From positions 70,238,153 through 70,302,152 of the forward strand of contig NC_134081.1 of the NCBI RefSeq assembly GCF_000715075.1: a DNA stretch of 64,000 nucleotides, read 5' to 3'. Below, one piece after another: positions 13,161 to 24,452 of the stretch. The notes below the pieces were generated by a model. The model was not told the DNA's origin, did no database searches, and saw only the letters and a program-made list of their open reading frames with translations. The stretch comes from Nicotiana tabacum. Its lineage: Eukaryota; Streptophyta; Magnoliopsida; Solanales; Solanaceae. A program made the position numbers and the translations under genes. Position 1 is the first letter of the stretch, and each line of letters starts with the position of its first letter.

Positions 13161-13841
13161 ATATATATATTATAACGCATTGCTTTGAATATCTCTTTAC
13201 AATATTTTTGTCTTTAAATTTGTATTAAAAAATTTAGGTGATAATTCTATAATATAATTTACTAGGAATTGCCTTAGATATTTTTATTACCATTTATTTT
13301 CTCTAACTTGTATAAAAATAATTTTAAAAAATAGAAAGTTTTCGTTGGGCCCACTTGGGCCCGCTTAGGACCGTTTGGGCCCGCTTAGGTCCGGGACCAG
13401 CCCACTTAACACGGGACCGCTAGTTCGTGATCCCGATCCTGGACCGGTTCCAACGAGAAGCCCGCGAAGTCCGGGATCGCTTAGGACCGAACTCGTGAAG
13501 CCCACTTAGGACCGGCCCGGCCCACATACCACCTCTAGGGTGAATAGACCGTTAATGATATTTGAGTATCTTTATCTTATCAATCTTTCAGTCTTTTCTC
13601 TGTGGCTGCTCAGTCGTTTCTTGCTTGGTATTATTTATATTAGAAAGTCTAAAAACTTATTTTATGTTAAAAATAATTTATCTTTAAAATCTTAAATTAT
13701 TTGACATTATTTAATTCAATTATATTTTGGTAAATGATCGGTCTTGGTAGTGTATATCACTTTTTTTTAAGAAAAATCAAAAAACGGATTTGATTTTTTT
13801 ATAAAAAAAAACGGATCCAGGTCGAACCGTGAACATCCCTA

Positions 13842-14649
13842 CCATCCCCTTCTGAACCCCTGTGGGATCGGGCTGTAACAGTTCTGGCCAGGATGGGTCA
13901 GGCCAGTACTGGGTTGATCAGGCGCACCTGCCAGGCCTCTGAGTTAGCACTTTAAAAGATATTTTAAAATGAGAAATTGCAATGTGGTTAAAATAAAATA
14001 AAATATTCCTTTTTCGACCAAATAATTGATTCTCACAGTATAATAAGGAAAGGAAAAACAGAAACACACTCTTATAGAAAAATTCCATTCTTCAAGGCTC
14101 CAGAAACAAAAACAAATTAAAAATTAAAAGGCTCGTCGAGCGCAAAGCCACGTGGAGTGCGTTTCCTTAAAATTACACAACTAGCTCACAGCTGAAATAT
14201 GTCCAGGTACATCCCCCCTTGAATCTTCCCCTTCTTCTTCAATCCCATGCACTCCTTCTTTCTCCATATATATCAAGCATACAAGTACAACGTTACTAAC
14301 GTAAACAAGAAACTAATCGATATTCAATATTTACCATCTCCTAGGGTTTTGTGCCTTTCTTTTTTATGGAACTTCCGGCTACGTTCAGGTACACCTTCAC
14401 CGCACCCTCTTCCATGTACCTCCACTGTCGTCCTTGCAACTCCGACTGTTCCCGCCGCTGTTTCTCTTCTTGTCACTGCTGTTGAATTCATTCATTTCCA
14501 AGCACAAACCGAGATAACACTTCTGTTTGCACTCTTCCACGGTGAGCTACGATCCATTAAAATTGAATATAGTTGATTTTTTTTGGGAATTGGAGCAACT
14601 AAGGGGGGAATCTCAATTTCATCAGTTTTTGGTTGTTTCTTGGATTAGG
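13842..14649 (+). promoter_or_regulatory. Upstream region and 5' leader of SHMT
   Basis: About 0.8 kb between the last transposon end and the SHMT start codon. It contains a perfect G-box CCACGTGG at 14148-14155 and a TATA-like ATATATATC at 14266-14274; if used, transcription would begin near 14300. A 109-codon open frame starts at an ATG at 14247, upstream of that putative start site, so it need not be in the transcript. These are sequence matches only. Confidence 0.4.
14148..14155. promoter_or_regulatory. G-box CCACGTGG
   Basis: Perfect palindromic CACGTG core about 500 bp before the SHMT start codon. It is the site class bound by plant bZIP and bHLH factors; use here is inferred. Confidence 0.4.
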
Positions 14650-17600
14650 ATGAATTTTACCCCCTCGCAATCGAGTAATCTGTCGCTAGGGTTTGTTTCT
14701 CATGAGTCGATCACCTTTCGGCTCAATTCTAGCGTTCGTGAATCTTCCCATTCGGATGAGGAGAGGGATGTCCAAGAGTTCCGTATTTTAGGGCATTCAA
14801 TGTGTTTAAAAAGGAAGAGAGAGATCAGTTCGACGCCAGCGCTTGAATCGCGAAGAAATACTGTTACAGCATGGGGCAATCAGGGCCTAAGTGTAGCTGA
14901 TCCGGATTTGTATGAGATAATGGAGAAGGAGAAGCAAAGGCAATTCAAAGGGATTGAATTAATTGCTTCGGAGAATTTCGTGTGCAAGGCAGTAATGGAG
15001 GCATTAGGTAGCCATTTGACCAACAAGTATTCCGAAGGAATGCCAGGGGCAAGGTATTATGGTGGCAATCAGTATATAGATGAAATCGAGACACTATGTT
15101 GTAAGCGTGCATTGGCTGCTTTTGGACTTGATCCAGATAATTGGGGTGTGAATGTGCAGCCCTATTCGTGCACCTCAGCTAATTTTGCTGTTTATACTGG
15201 TTTATTACACCCCGGTGATCGGATTATGGGTTTGGATACACCATCTGGTGGAAACACGAGCCACGGATACTATTTCCCCAATGGGAGGAAAGTTTCAGGA
15301 GCTTCAATCTTCTTTGAGAGTTTATCTTATAAGGTTGACCCCCAAACTGGGTATGTAGATTTTGATAAGCTTGAAGAAAGGGCTCTTGATTTCCGGCCCA
15401 AGATTCTTATATGTGGGGGAAGTTCCTATCCCCGAGAATGGGATTATGCAAAGTTTAGACAGATTGCTGATAAATGTGGAGCAGTTTTAATGTGTGACAT
15501 GGCACAGATTAGTGGCCTTGTTGCTGCAAAGGTGATACTTTTTTTAGTCCTGTTGCTTATTTGATTTATTTCGCACCTTTTCCCAGCATATAGCACGTGC
15601 ATCAGTTTACTTGCTAGCAAAAAGAAACCATCAAGTAATATGTGTTGTGTTTTTTGCATTAGTTTTGAATGTTCTTGGTCTAAAAAGGTGATTTCTTAGG
15701 CTGAATAACTACACTTTATTGACAACAAATCGCTCCTTACTAAAACCTTGTGGATTTAGTACCTTCATTTTGCATCCCTTCCATAACATGACAATTTTCT
15801 GATTTCACACATTACCTAAATCTGCTTTGTGGTTATACTGCCGTGATTGTAGTGCCATTTTGTTACCTGCTGAATTTGTCTAAAGAACATTTTTTATTGT
15901 AAAGCAAATCCCGTGCTACTTCAGGAACCATTTATGCTCTTGCCGGAAAGCAATGGAATAGCTACATCATTGTATTTTTAATCTGTTTTGATAACTTTAC
16001 ATATTTTGGGGTCTGAAATTGTGTTACCAATTGTTGTAGTTGAAGTAAATTACTTGCAATTTTTATGCATCTTCTCTTTATGTATATGTTTCATCTTGGT
16101 TGAAGATTGGTAGTGTAACAAATGGTTAAATTTCTTGTGACTGAGCTTGGTGATGAGTTCATTACTTGGGTTTTTTTAAACTTGATGTAATATTGGTTTC
16201 CGTTGTTAGATAAAAGATCAAGACATCAAAGTGTAGTGTTTTTAGGGAACAATATTGCAGACTAAAAGAAATTTACTGCATATATAATCTGATGAAGTCT
16301 ACTTTTCTTCCTGGTGTAGTATATATGTACTCAGGTATCTGTGTGTTTTTTGCTACCCTGAGTAAATCTGTTGTGCGGAATCTCTCTTCATCTTTGTGTT
16401 ACTACTCTTGATTTTCCATTGGTTCCTTTCCTTACGTTGGTATCAGGTGTTCTATTAAATCTGATGCATAGTTCCGTCTCTGCAGGAGTGTTTGAGTCCC
16501 TTTGACTATTGTGATATTGTTACTTCAACAACCCATAAGAGTCTTCGAGGCCCTAGGGGAGGTATTATCTTCTACAGGAAAGGTTCAAAGCCAAGGAAGA
16601 GAGGCATGCTTTTGAATCAAGGTGATGGCAGTGATAAATATGATTTTGAGGAGAAGATAAACTTTGCCGTTTTTCCTGCTCTTCAAGGCGGGCCACACAA
16701 TAACCATATTGCTGCCCTAGCAGTGGCATTGAAACAAGTGGCTAGTCCTGAATACAAGGCATATATGCAACAAGCAAAGAGAAATGCTCAGGCGTTAGCA
16801 GCTGCTTTATTGAGAAGAAACTGTAGGCTGGTCACTGGAGGGACAGACAATAACATGATATTGTGGGATCTGAGAAATCTTGGGTTAACAGGTTGAATAT
16901 CTTTTCCTGAATTACCTCTACTTACCTGAAGTAAGGTTGTTATGATTATTGGACTTGTGTCTAGTGAAACTGATGCGTCAAATCTAACTATTTGATATAT
17001 GTTCTTTTGTGGTTGCCAGCCTATTCATTTTTTACCTCTTCGTTATTTCTTGTCAAATCTGAGGAAAGAGACAGTGCATGGGAGATATGGCTGTAGGAAA
17101 GAAAGAAGTGAATGCCACAAGTATTGTTTGGGGTTGGAGTCCAGTCTAAGTCGTTCACTAGGTTGCGCTATTACTCTCTTATTTTCATATTAGTGAGATC
17201 AATGAACAGCACAAGCCCCTCTTTTTTTTTTTTTTTTTTTTTTTTTGAAGAGTTGGTGTTTTTCCGATGATCCTGGTATCAATTTGTTTCACAACATTTC
17301 TGAATCGACTTCTCACTAGTGTGGTGACATAATTACTGTTTTCTACAATCCTGGTATCATGGTTGTCCAACGTTGGCAACATTGCTCAGTATGTCTCGTC
17401 TTTAGGTTTCTCTAAAAACCTAACTTCTTTGTTTCTCATGAAAACTGACACATTGGAGGCATTTTCATGCAATTGCAGCTGATGATAAATCTCTGTAATT
17501 TAGTAGTTATCTCTTCCTTAAATTAAGTTGGAAGAGAATAAGTTATATGGGACGATTGCTGATGGTATCCAATGTGGTTGATAGGCAGCAAATCTGCCAC

Positions 17601-18629
17601 TTATTACCTTTGTGGCCTTGATGCCTTGAAGAATATGAATGCTTTTCGTTTATTATGTCATCTAAAATGGAGTGCGTTTGGTTGACTTGATTCAATTGTG
17701 AAGAGAACAATGGACAATGTTTTTTGCTTGGTAGTCACTGGAGAAACATGTAGGGTCCATAGATTAGCTTTTGTGCATTTTACTACTGCTTGAACTAGAT
17801 ACAGAACATAGAGTTCAACCTATTCGAGTGTTTGGCTAGGCTTCTAGTTGTAAGTTTCAACAGAATATACTGTAATCTGATACCAGTAAAGGGAGCTGAC
17901 GATCAATGTAGTAAACTAGCCTTATTTTAGTTATACGGGCGTGTGTTATGTTTGAATGTACTATTTATGGATATACTGGACATTTAAGTCCTAGCAAATA
18001 GGTAGCTCAAACTAAGGTATTAATTTTGCTTTAACTTTGTACTTCTAAAATAATTGCTTAATGGGCTTTGCTCACTTTCATGATGATCACTTCCTGCAAT
18101 CTCTTGTCTTCTGATTCTGGGAGTTGCTGTCATGGAATTACAATTGTAGTTGCTGAATTTCCTCCAGTTTTTTTTGATGTTATATTGGTCTTTATACAAC
18201 TATATTTGTGTAGGTAAGAATTTCGAAAAGGTCTGTGAGTTGTGTCACATCACTGTCAACAAAGTGATGATCTTTGATGATAATGGGAGTATGACCCCAG
18301 GAGGTGTGAGGATAGGTAAGTTGTCTTGATGCTGAGTTCCATTTATCAACTTTCAGGAGTTGAGAAGCCCTTTATATATATACTCTTTTGTTGCTCCGGG
18401 TGCAGGTACCCCTGCTATGACATCAAGAGGCTGCCTGGAGAATGATTTTGAGATGATAGCAGATTTCCTTCTTAGAGCAGCACAGATTGCTAATTCAGTA
18501 CAGAAAGGACATGGAAAGCTGGCAAAGGCTTTCTTGAAGGGCCTTGAGAACAACAATGACATTATTGAGCTACGGACACGTGTTGAAAATTTTGCTTTGC
18601 TGTTTGAAATGCCTGGATATGAAGTATAG
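14650..18629 (+). CDS. SHM7: Serine hydroxymethyltransferase, SHM6/SHM7-like (4 exons)
   Basis: A pyridoxal-phosphate enzyme that interconverts serine plus tetrahydrofolate with glycine plus 5,10-methylene-tetrahydrofolate. Exons are 14650-15531, 16486-16891, 18214-18315 and 18406-18629, all GT-AG, giving 537 aa. The start is the first in-frame ATG and gives the [15 protein letters not shown] opening typical of this subclass. Residues 1-75 are an extension with [16 protein letters not shown] (about 43-58) and no obvious organelle transit peptide, so a cytosolic or nuclear place is likelier than mitochondrial. The catalytic core follows: [23 protein letters not shown], and the cofactor lysine K312 in [12 protein letters not shown]. 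Oddly, the motif usually DMAH reads DMAQ (Q286). The SHM6 versus SHM7 assignment is uncertain; family assignment is firm. Confidence 0.93.
17222..17246 (+). repeat. Poly-T run in SHMT intron 2
   Basis: About 25 T in a row within intron 2 (16892-18213), well away from both splice sites. Confidence 0.9.
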
Positions 18630-20327
18630 TTGGAGGGGTAATTCTTGCAGAAGAACCTTTTCTTGTGTTTGACGTTAACCTTTTTTGGGGAGAAGAAGTG
18701 CGCTCAATTCTTGTCCAAGCAATTCACTTGGACTACTATGATGTCCACTGAGAGAGCCTTTTCCACTCTGCCATCCTTGATTAACTCAACATATGCACTG
18801 CCAAAATTAAAGGTTAATTGAAGGCCTCAGGTGGCTGAACCTGGCCGTACTTGTAACTATTTAGGCAGAGGTTTTGGTATACGAAATTGTTTACTTCAGA
18901 CAAGATTTTCACTTTTATTTGTTATGGCATAGTATCCTAGTTCCATCATTATTCTTTCTTTGTACTTGTGGAACTATACAGTAATTATTATTGTTTGATT
19001 GAATATGTACGCGTTCTGTTATTTTCTCTATCAAGAGGTTACAAAGTGGAATGTACATTACATCCTCTTCCCTGGGGGCAATGGAAGAAAGAAATGAAAT
19101 ACAAGGAGAGAGTACCAAAAGTACCAGTACAGGCTACTAGATCGGTTACAGGTTGATGCTTCACTCTTTTCGCCTTTACATGTATATCAGCTTTAGCATC
19201 TGAAATAGATTATACATTGATGGTTGTTTTTAGCATTATGGTTGGATATGCTAAGAGCTACTTTATCACTCACTCTTTGGTTAGTTTTGTTCATTTTCTT
19301 ACTAGAAAGCACCTCCCGTGCCCTTCCTTTGGCGTTGCTGTATGGTCTGAACTATCTGTCTTTAACCCAGTTCATCGACTGCTTTCACTCGCAATATAAG
19401 CTTTTATACAGTACATCTTGCAGTTGTCTTGAATGTTCTGTTGTTTTCCTCTTTGAATTTATGCCGTTCATGTTCGCTGACTTCTTTGAATGAAAATCCT
19501 GAATTGCTCATGAAATGGGAAGTCAAAGTTGGGTATTGTAAAATCTTCACTTAAGTTTCTCAGGCTCTTTGGACTGTTAACAGTTAAAGAATTTGATGGT
19601 TTATCCTTAATCAGGTTCTGAATGGTATGGGTTAACGTGAATTAGACAATTCTAATTGGAAAAGAATATCACATTCTTGATGCGATACTGACCTGCAAAG
19701 AATACCTATTATCGAAGTATTAAATTACTCTTTCAGCTCCTATGTTAACATTCGTGTTTAGTTTTATCTGCGCATGTGGCTTGTTTGTTAAGTAGGTGTC
19801 ATCTTTTGACAATATGACATATGTCCAGAGAAGAGGCCTCTCCTAAAAACTGAAAAAGGTCAATCATTTGCAGACCAGGGACCGTGAGGAGAAGAGTTCT
19901 TAGCATTTTGCACCCTAAGGTGGTTTGCTACAGTATTTTAAAAGGCGAGACGTGAGTGGTGCGTTTTAAAAGACAAATCACAGAAAAACCTTTTAAAACA
20001 CTGGTTTGCTGTTGGGATCTTCGGCGGACCCATGTGGAAGGTAGGGGGTTACCGGACCACATAGGCACCTTGAAACACAAGCTGTTTGGGAACACTGGTC
20101 GATTGTACTGCTGAGCTTTGCTGTTGTGTTTGCTAACTTGGGTTTGAATCCCATCTGCTGCATTCTTCTTTACATTCTTTTTATAAAAAAAAATTGACCT
20201 GCAGCCAGATTATAAGTAATTGTTTTTTTGGGGGTTGATTCTTTACTTTAGTTTCGCCCCCACCCCCAACAGTCTTTTTTATTACCCCTCCCTCAAAAAG
20301 CCCCAAATCATTTCTCTCCACACTACT
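18630..20327 (+). other. SHMT 3' untranslated region and intergenic DNA
   Basis: The SHMT transcript probably ends within a few hundred bases after 18629; no unambiguous AATAAA was identified. The stretch 19200-19500 has short open frames without recognisable similarity. Near 20141 a GGGTTTGAATCCCA word resembles a pol III B box, so a SINE remnant is possible. Nothing else can be supported. Confidence 0.4.
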
Positions 20328-20861
20328 GGGAAAAAAATGCACCTATGAAAAATTTTATTTTGAGCCTCACATACCACATCTCTCTTATTAATTGACAAGT
20401 GGATTAATGGATCCCACTTACTAATTTTAGTTGATAAAACTCAAAAAAGCAACTTAAAAGTTCATACTTTTCCTATTTAAGATGCTTAAACTAAATACCA
20501 AAATAAGTAATAAAATAATAGTAGTAAATATGGTAATCAATTATTGAGGAGCTAAACGTATACAACAGGTTGCTTTTTTTCCCCTCCGATCAGCACTTGC
20601 ATATAGTTCATTTGTATTGAAGACGAAGAGAAGCAAAATAAAGTTTTTACTCAAAGAAATGATATGGACGATGGAGAGTGGATTATTTCCCTGAACAATC
20701 AGTAATAATTGTTCATTTTTTGGCATATTCAATTATCATGTAGCATACTTTTCCAACTCGATTATATATCTATTTTAGCTTCTCAAATATAAGTGCCGAT
20801 CGAAAAAAAAAAAGCAATCTGTTGTATACGCATCTGAAATATTGCAGATATTTTATTACCA

Positions 20862-23072
20862 ACAATAACATACCCAATATTATCCCACATCGTGGGGTCC
20901 AGGGAGGGCAGTGTATACGCAGACCTCACCCTTACCTTGTGAGGATATAGATGTTGTTTCCAATAGACCCTCGGCTAAGGAAAGTATAAGCACCACATTA
21001 ATAAAAATATAAACAAGAATGGACAATACCAAAAAGCCATATAAAAGCAGAATAGAAACAATAAAACAGTAAGGTGATCAACAATGAAAGAAAACAACGG
21101 TTAGCCATAAAAATCTACTACCAACAGAAAGCGAGACTGCATGCCAATATTACCGTTATGAACACTCTAGACTACCTACTCTACTATCCTAATCATCGAC
21201 CTCCATACCTTCTTATCAAAGGTCATGTCCTCAGTCAGCTGAAACTGCGCCATGTCTTGCTTAATCACCTCTCCCCACCTCTTCTTTGGCCTACCTCTAC
21301 CTCTCCGTAGTCCCTCCAATGTCAACCTCTCACACCTCCTCGCCGGGGCGTTTGTGCTCCTCCTCACAAGACCAAACCACCTAAGCCGTGCTTCCCGCAT
21401 CTTGTTCTCAATATGGGCCACACTCACCTTGTGGCGAATAACCTCATTTCTGATCCTATCTAACCTGGTGTGCCCGCACATCCATCTCAACATCCTTATC
21501 TCTGCTATCTTCATCTTCTGGACATGAACGATCTTGACTGGCCAACACTCAGCCCCATACAACATCGTTGGTCTGACCACCACTCTGTAGAACTTACCCT
21601 TAAGTTTCGGTGGCACCTTTTTGTCACACAGAACACCGGAAGCGAGTCTTCATTTCATCCATCCAGCCCTAATACGATGTGTTACATCTTCATCAATCTC
21701 CTCATCCCCCTAAATAATAGACCCAAGGTACTTAAAACTCCCTCTCCTAGGGATGACCTGCGAGTCCAGCCTCACCTCCCCTTTCCCTCCTTGAGTCTCG
21801 CCACTGAACTTACACTCCAAGTATTCTGTCTTGGTCCTACTCAACTTGAAACCTTTAGATTCCAGGGTCTGCCTCCATACCTCTAATTGCGTATTCACAC
21901 CATCTCGCGTCTCATCAATCAATACAATATCATCTGCAAATAACATGCACCACGGCACCTCCCCTTGGATGTGGCGCGTCAGTACGTCCATCACCCGAGC
22001 AAACAAAAAAAGGCTGAGTGCCGACCCCTGATGCAACCCCATCATAATCGGAAAATGGTCCGAGTCCCCACCCACCGTCCTCACTCGGGTCTTTATCCCA
22101 TCATATATGTCTTTAATTAACCTAACATAGACAACAAGTACACCTCTAACATCTAAACATCTCCATAAAACCTCTCTTAGAACTTTATCGTACGCCTTTT
22201 CTAAGTCGATGAACACCATATGCAAGTCCTTCTTTCTCTCCCTATACTGCTCCGTCAATCTCCTAACAAGGTGGATGGCTTCTGTAGTCGAACACCCAGG
22301 TATAAACCCAAACTGATTCTCGAAAATATACACACTTCTCCTCACCCTTCGCTCTACCACTCTCTCCCAGACTTTCATATTATGGTTAAGCAGCTTGATA
22401 CCCCGATAGTTATTGCAATTTTGGATATCACCGTTGTTCTTGTATACAGCAACCATCGTATTCCACCTCAACTCTTCGGGCATCTTCTTCATACTAAAAA
22501 TGACATTAAATAACCCAGTGAGCCACTCCAAGCACGCCTTGCCCGCACTCTTCCAAAACTCCACCGGAATTTTATTCGGCCCGGTCGCTTTGCCCCTGCT
22601 CATCTTACGCATAGCCCCCTCAACTTCATCCACTCTAATCCGCCTACAATACCCAAAGTCACAACGACTCTCAGAGAGTTCCAAATCACCCAGTACAATG
22701 CTCATGTCCCCCTCATCGTTCAAGAGACTATGAAAGTAGGCCTGCCATCTCCGACAGATAAGCTCATCATCCAACAAAACTCTACCTTCTTCGTCCTTAA
22801 TGCACTTCACTTGGTCCAAGTCACGCGCCTTCCTTTCTCACGCCTTGTCTAACTCGAACAACCTCTTATCCTCACCTCGGCCCTCGAGTTCCTCATACAA
22901 ATGACTAAAAGCTGCAGTCTTGGCCGCCGTTACTGCTAGCTTTGCCTCTTTCTTAGCCAACTTATAATGCTCCCTATTCGTCCTCTTCTCCTCCTCATCT
23001 ACACTTTCCACTAGTTTTCGATACGCCACTTTCTTGGTTTTCACTTTTCCTTGTACCTCTCCATTCCACCAC
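20862..23072 (-). mobile_element. 5'-truncated LINE (RTE-like) with 17-bp target duplication
   Basis: The insertion is bounded by CAGATATTTTATTACCA at 20845-20861 and at 23073-23089, a perfect 17-bp duplication. On the minus strand it starts inside the second open frame and runs to a 3' end with the nightshade TS-type tail (20862-20990: GCCGAGGGTCTATTGGAAAC, ending in a TTATTGTTGG-like simple tail). Loss of the 5' half is the usual result of incomplete target-primed reverse transcription. RTE affiliation is inferred from the RT type and the SINE-like tail. Confidence 0.9.
21176..23072 (-). pseudogene. LINE ORF2: reverse transcriptase and C-terminal domain
   Basis: One frame on the minus strand covers the whole insert with three in-frame stops: TGA at 22838-22840, TAG at 21710-21712 and TGA at 21650-21652. 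The RT domain (22819-21710) shows [15 protein letters not shown], a [12 protein letters not shown] block, [12 protein letters not shown] (motif A, Asp present), GLHQGSALS and MLFADDIVL (motif C, FADD catalytic pair). After it come [10 protein letters not shown] and a basic C-terminal tail ending at 21176. The endonuclease half is absent because of 5' truncation. Each stop can be explained by one C-to-T change (Arg CGA, Gln CAG, Trp TGG), so decay is by point mutation and not by frameshift. Confidence 0.9.
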
Positions 23073-23292
23073 CAGATATTTTATTACCATTTTTACTATT
23101 ATTTTATTACTTATTTTGGTCCTTAATTTAAGCATCTTAAATAAGAAAAATATGATTTTTAAATTATTTTTTTTAAAATTTTTATCTATTAAAGTAAGTA
23201 AGTGGGTCCCATGAGTCCACTTGTCAAGTAATAAAAGAGACTCACACAAGTATGATGTGGCATGTGAGACTCAAAATAGAATTTCTCTATGA

Positions 23293-24181
23293 CCTATAGC
23301 CGAATTTTCAACTACACATTTTATATTTGCGGGAATTCTATTACCCCCTCAACTATTTTTAAATGAAATTAGAATCACCCTGAAATGCCACTACCACATT
23401 TATGTTTGGTGGTAAAATACACGGTTCTGATACATGTATTTTCCACTAAAATTATTTTTTCCCATCTACTTCTTTTCTAAACTCATTTTTTGTATTTTTT
23501 AAAATTCTTTTTCTCCTTTTCACACACCTCACCTTCTTTTCATCCCCCAATCCACAAGTGAAGCAGCAAAATATTTTGGTTGAAGAAGCAAATCGAAAAA
23601 CGGTGAGCTACTAGAAAACATTTTGGCAATCAAAAATCAACAACCAAATTCTTCTTCCTCGTTCTCTCTTTTATATAAATTTGATTAACTAAAAAAATAG
23701 GACTCCCCTCACCCACCTCACTACCTGAAGCAGTGAAAGATCGCATGCCCCAATTGGAAAATGGTGAGTATGGCGAGAATAATTTTTGCAACCAACAAAT
23801 CAAAATCCTTCTTCTTTTTCAGTCTTTTCTTGTACACGATTAAATAAATTCTTATTCAAAATTCTGCTTCAATAAATAAAACTTCTTCAATAAATGACGA
23901 CATCATGGGTCCTTTACGTGGGTGGTCAATGACGAAGAAATTTTTTTTGTTTCTTCTGGGTTTAATTGGAAGTTTATCTTGGAACTAGATTTTTTCATTC
24001 CTTTTTGTGAGAACCAATTGCAATTAAAAGTGGTGAGTGAAGAGATTAGAAGCAACACTAATCCTCTATAAAGTATAGTGAAATATGGAGAGGAAAGAAT
24101 AAAATCTGCAACTCGATCTCGCCGGAAAATATGGAGAATGACGGAGATAATTTCAGGCCAAGTCTATAAGTAATCAAACTG

Positions 24182-24213
<32 letters not shown>

Positions 24214-24426
24214 GAGAAACGAAAAATAGGAATATAGTATTTTATAAAAATGTTAGCAAAATAAAATTTTAACATTCTGCTCTCTTTCTTACTCTCCCAA
24301 AAAGGGTGACATACACTCTCTTATGTCAAATCAACACTACAGGTATTCTAAATCCATTTAAAAAAGTTTCGGAGGTAATAGGACTTCTGCAAAGATAAAG
24401 TCTGTAGTTGAAAATTCGGCTATAGG
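23293..24426. mobile_element. MITE-like element with about 100-bp terminal inverted repeats
   Basis: The left end CCTATAGCCGAATTTTCAAC (23293 on) is the reverse complement of the right end at 24407-24426, and similarity extends about 100 bp inward with mismatches. TGA flanks both ends (23290-23292 and 24427-24429), a possible 3-bp duplication. The 1134-bp interior has no transposase; it holds two related blocks around gtgaagcag and atggtgag. It sits inside the right arm of the foldback element. The superfamily is not established. Confidence 0.6.
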
Positions 24427-24452
24427 TGAGGGAGTACTTATGCATTTTCCCA

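Larger units (their letters stand above)
9352..13537 (+). mobile_element. hAT-superfamily DNA transposon with perfect 8-bp target duplication
   Basis: The 4186-bp element has terminal inverted repeats, left TAAGGGTGGCATGTGGGCC and right (inverted) TAGAGGTGGTATGTGGGCC, differing at 3 of the first 21 positions. It is bounded by GGGTGAAT at 9344-9351 and again at 13538-13545, a perfect 8-bp duplication diagnostic of hAT insertion. Both subterminal regions (9361-9540 and 13346-13525) are packed with GGACCG/CGGTCC units. The interior encodes one transposase on the plus strand, broken by stops and frameshifts, so this copy is not autonomous. The intact duplication implies little decay at the ends, while the gene is clearly inactivated. 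Confidence 0.93.
20328..24452. mobile_element. Foldback (long inverted repeat) element split by a LINE and a MITE
   Basis: Left arm 20328-20605 and right arm 20785-20861 plus 23090-23292 plus about 24430-24452 are inverted copies over most of about 280 bp. Matching blocks include ATTTAAGATGCTTAAA, CCAAAATAAGTAATAAAATA, GACAAGTGGA and GTATACAACAG, and the outermost ends are GGGAAAAAAATGCA and TGCATTTTCCC. Removing the LINE (20862-23072 with one duplication) and the MITE (23293-24426 with one TGA) restores a continuous element of roughly 0.77 kb with a short loop. No coding capacity of its own. The superfamily is unknown. Confidence 0.7.

Noticed and set aside
14247..14576. 109-codon frame before SHMT
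   Set aside because: Starts upstream of the TATA-like site, low complexity, no domain; probably leader or promoter DNA.
16999..17193. 64-codon frame in SHMT intron 2
   Set aside because: Lies between well-supported splice sites and lacks any SHMT or other domain.
21252..22733. Several plus-strand frames of 60-140 codons
   Set aside because: Antisense shadows of the minus-strand LINE reverse transcriptase.
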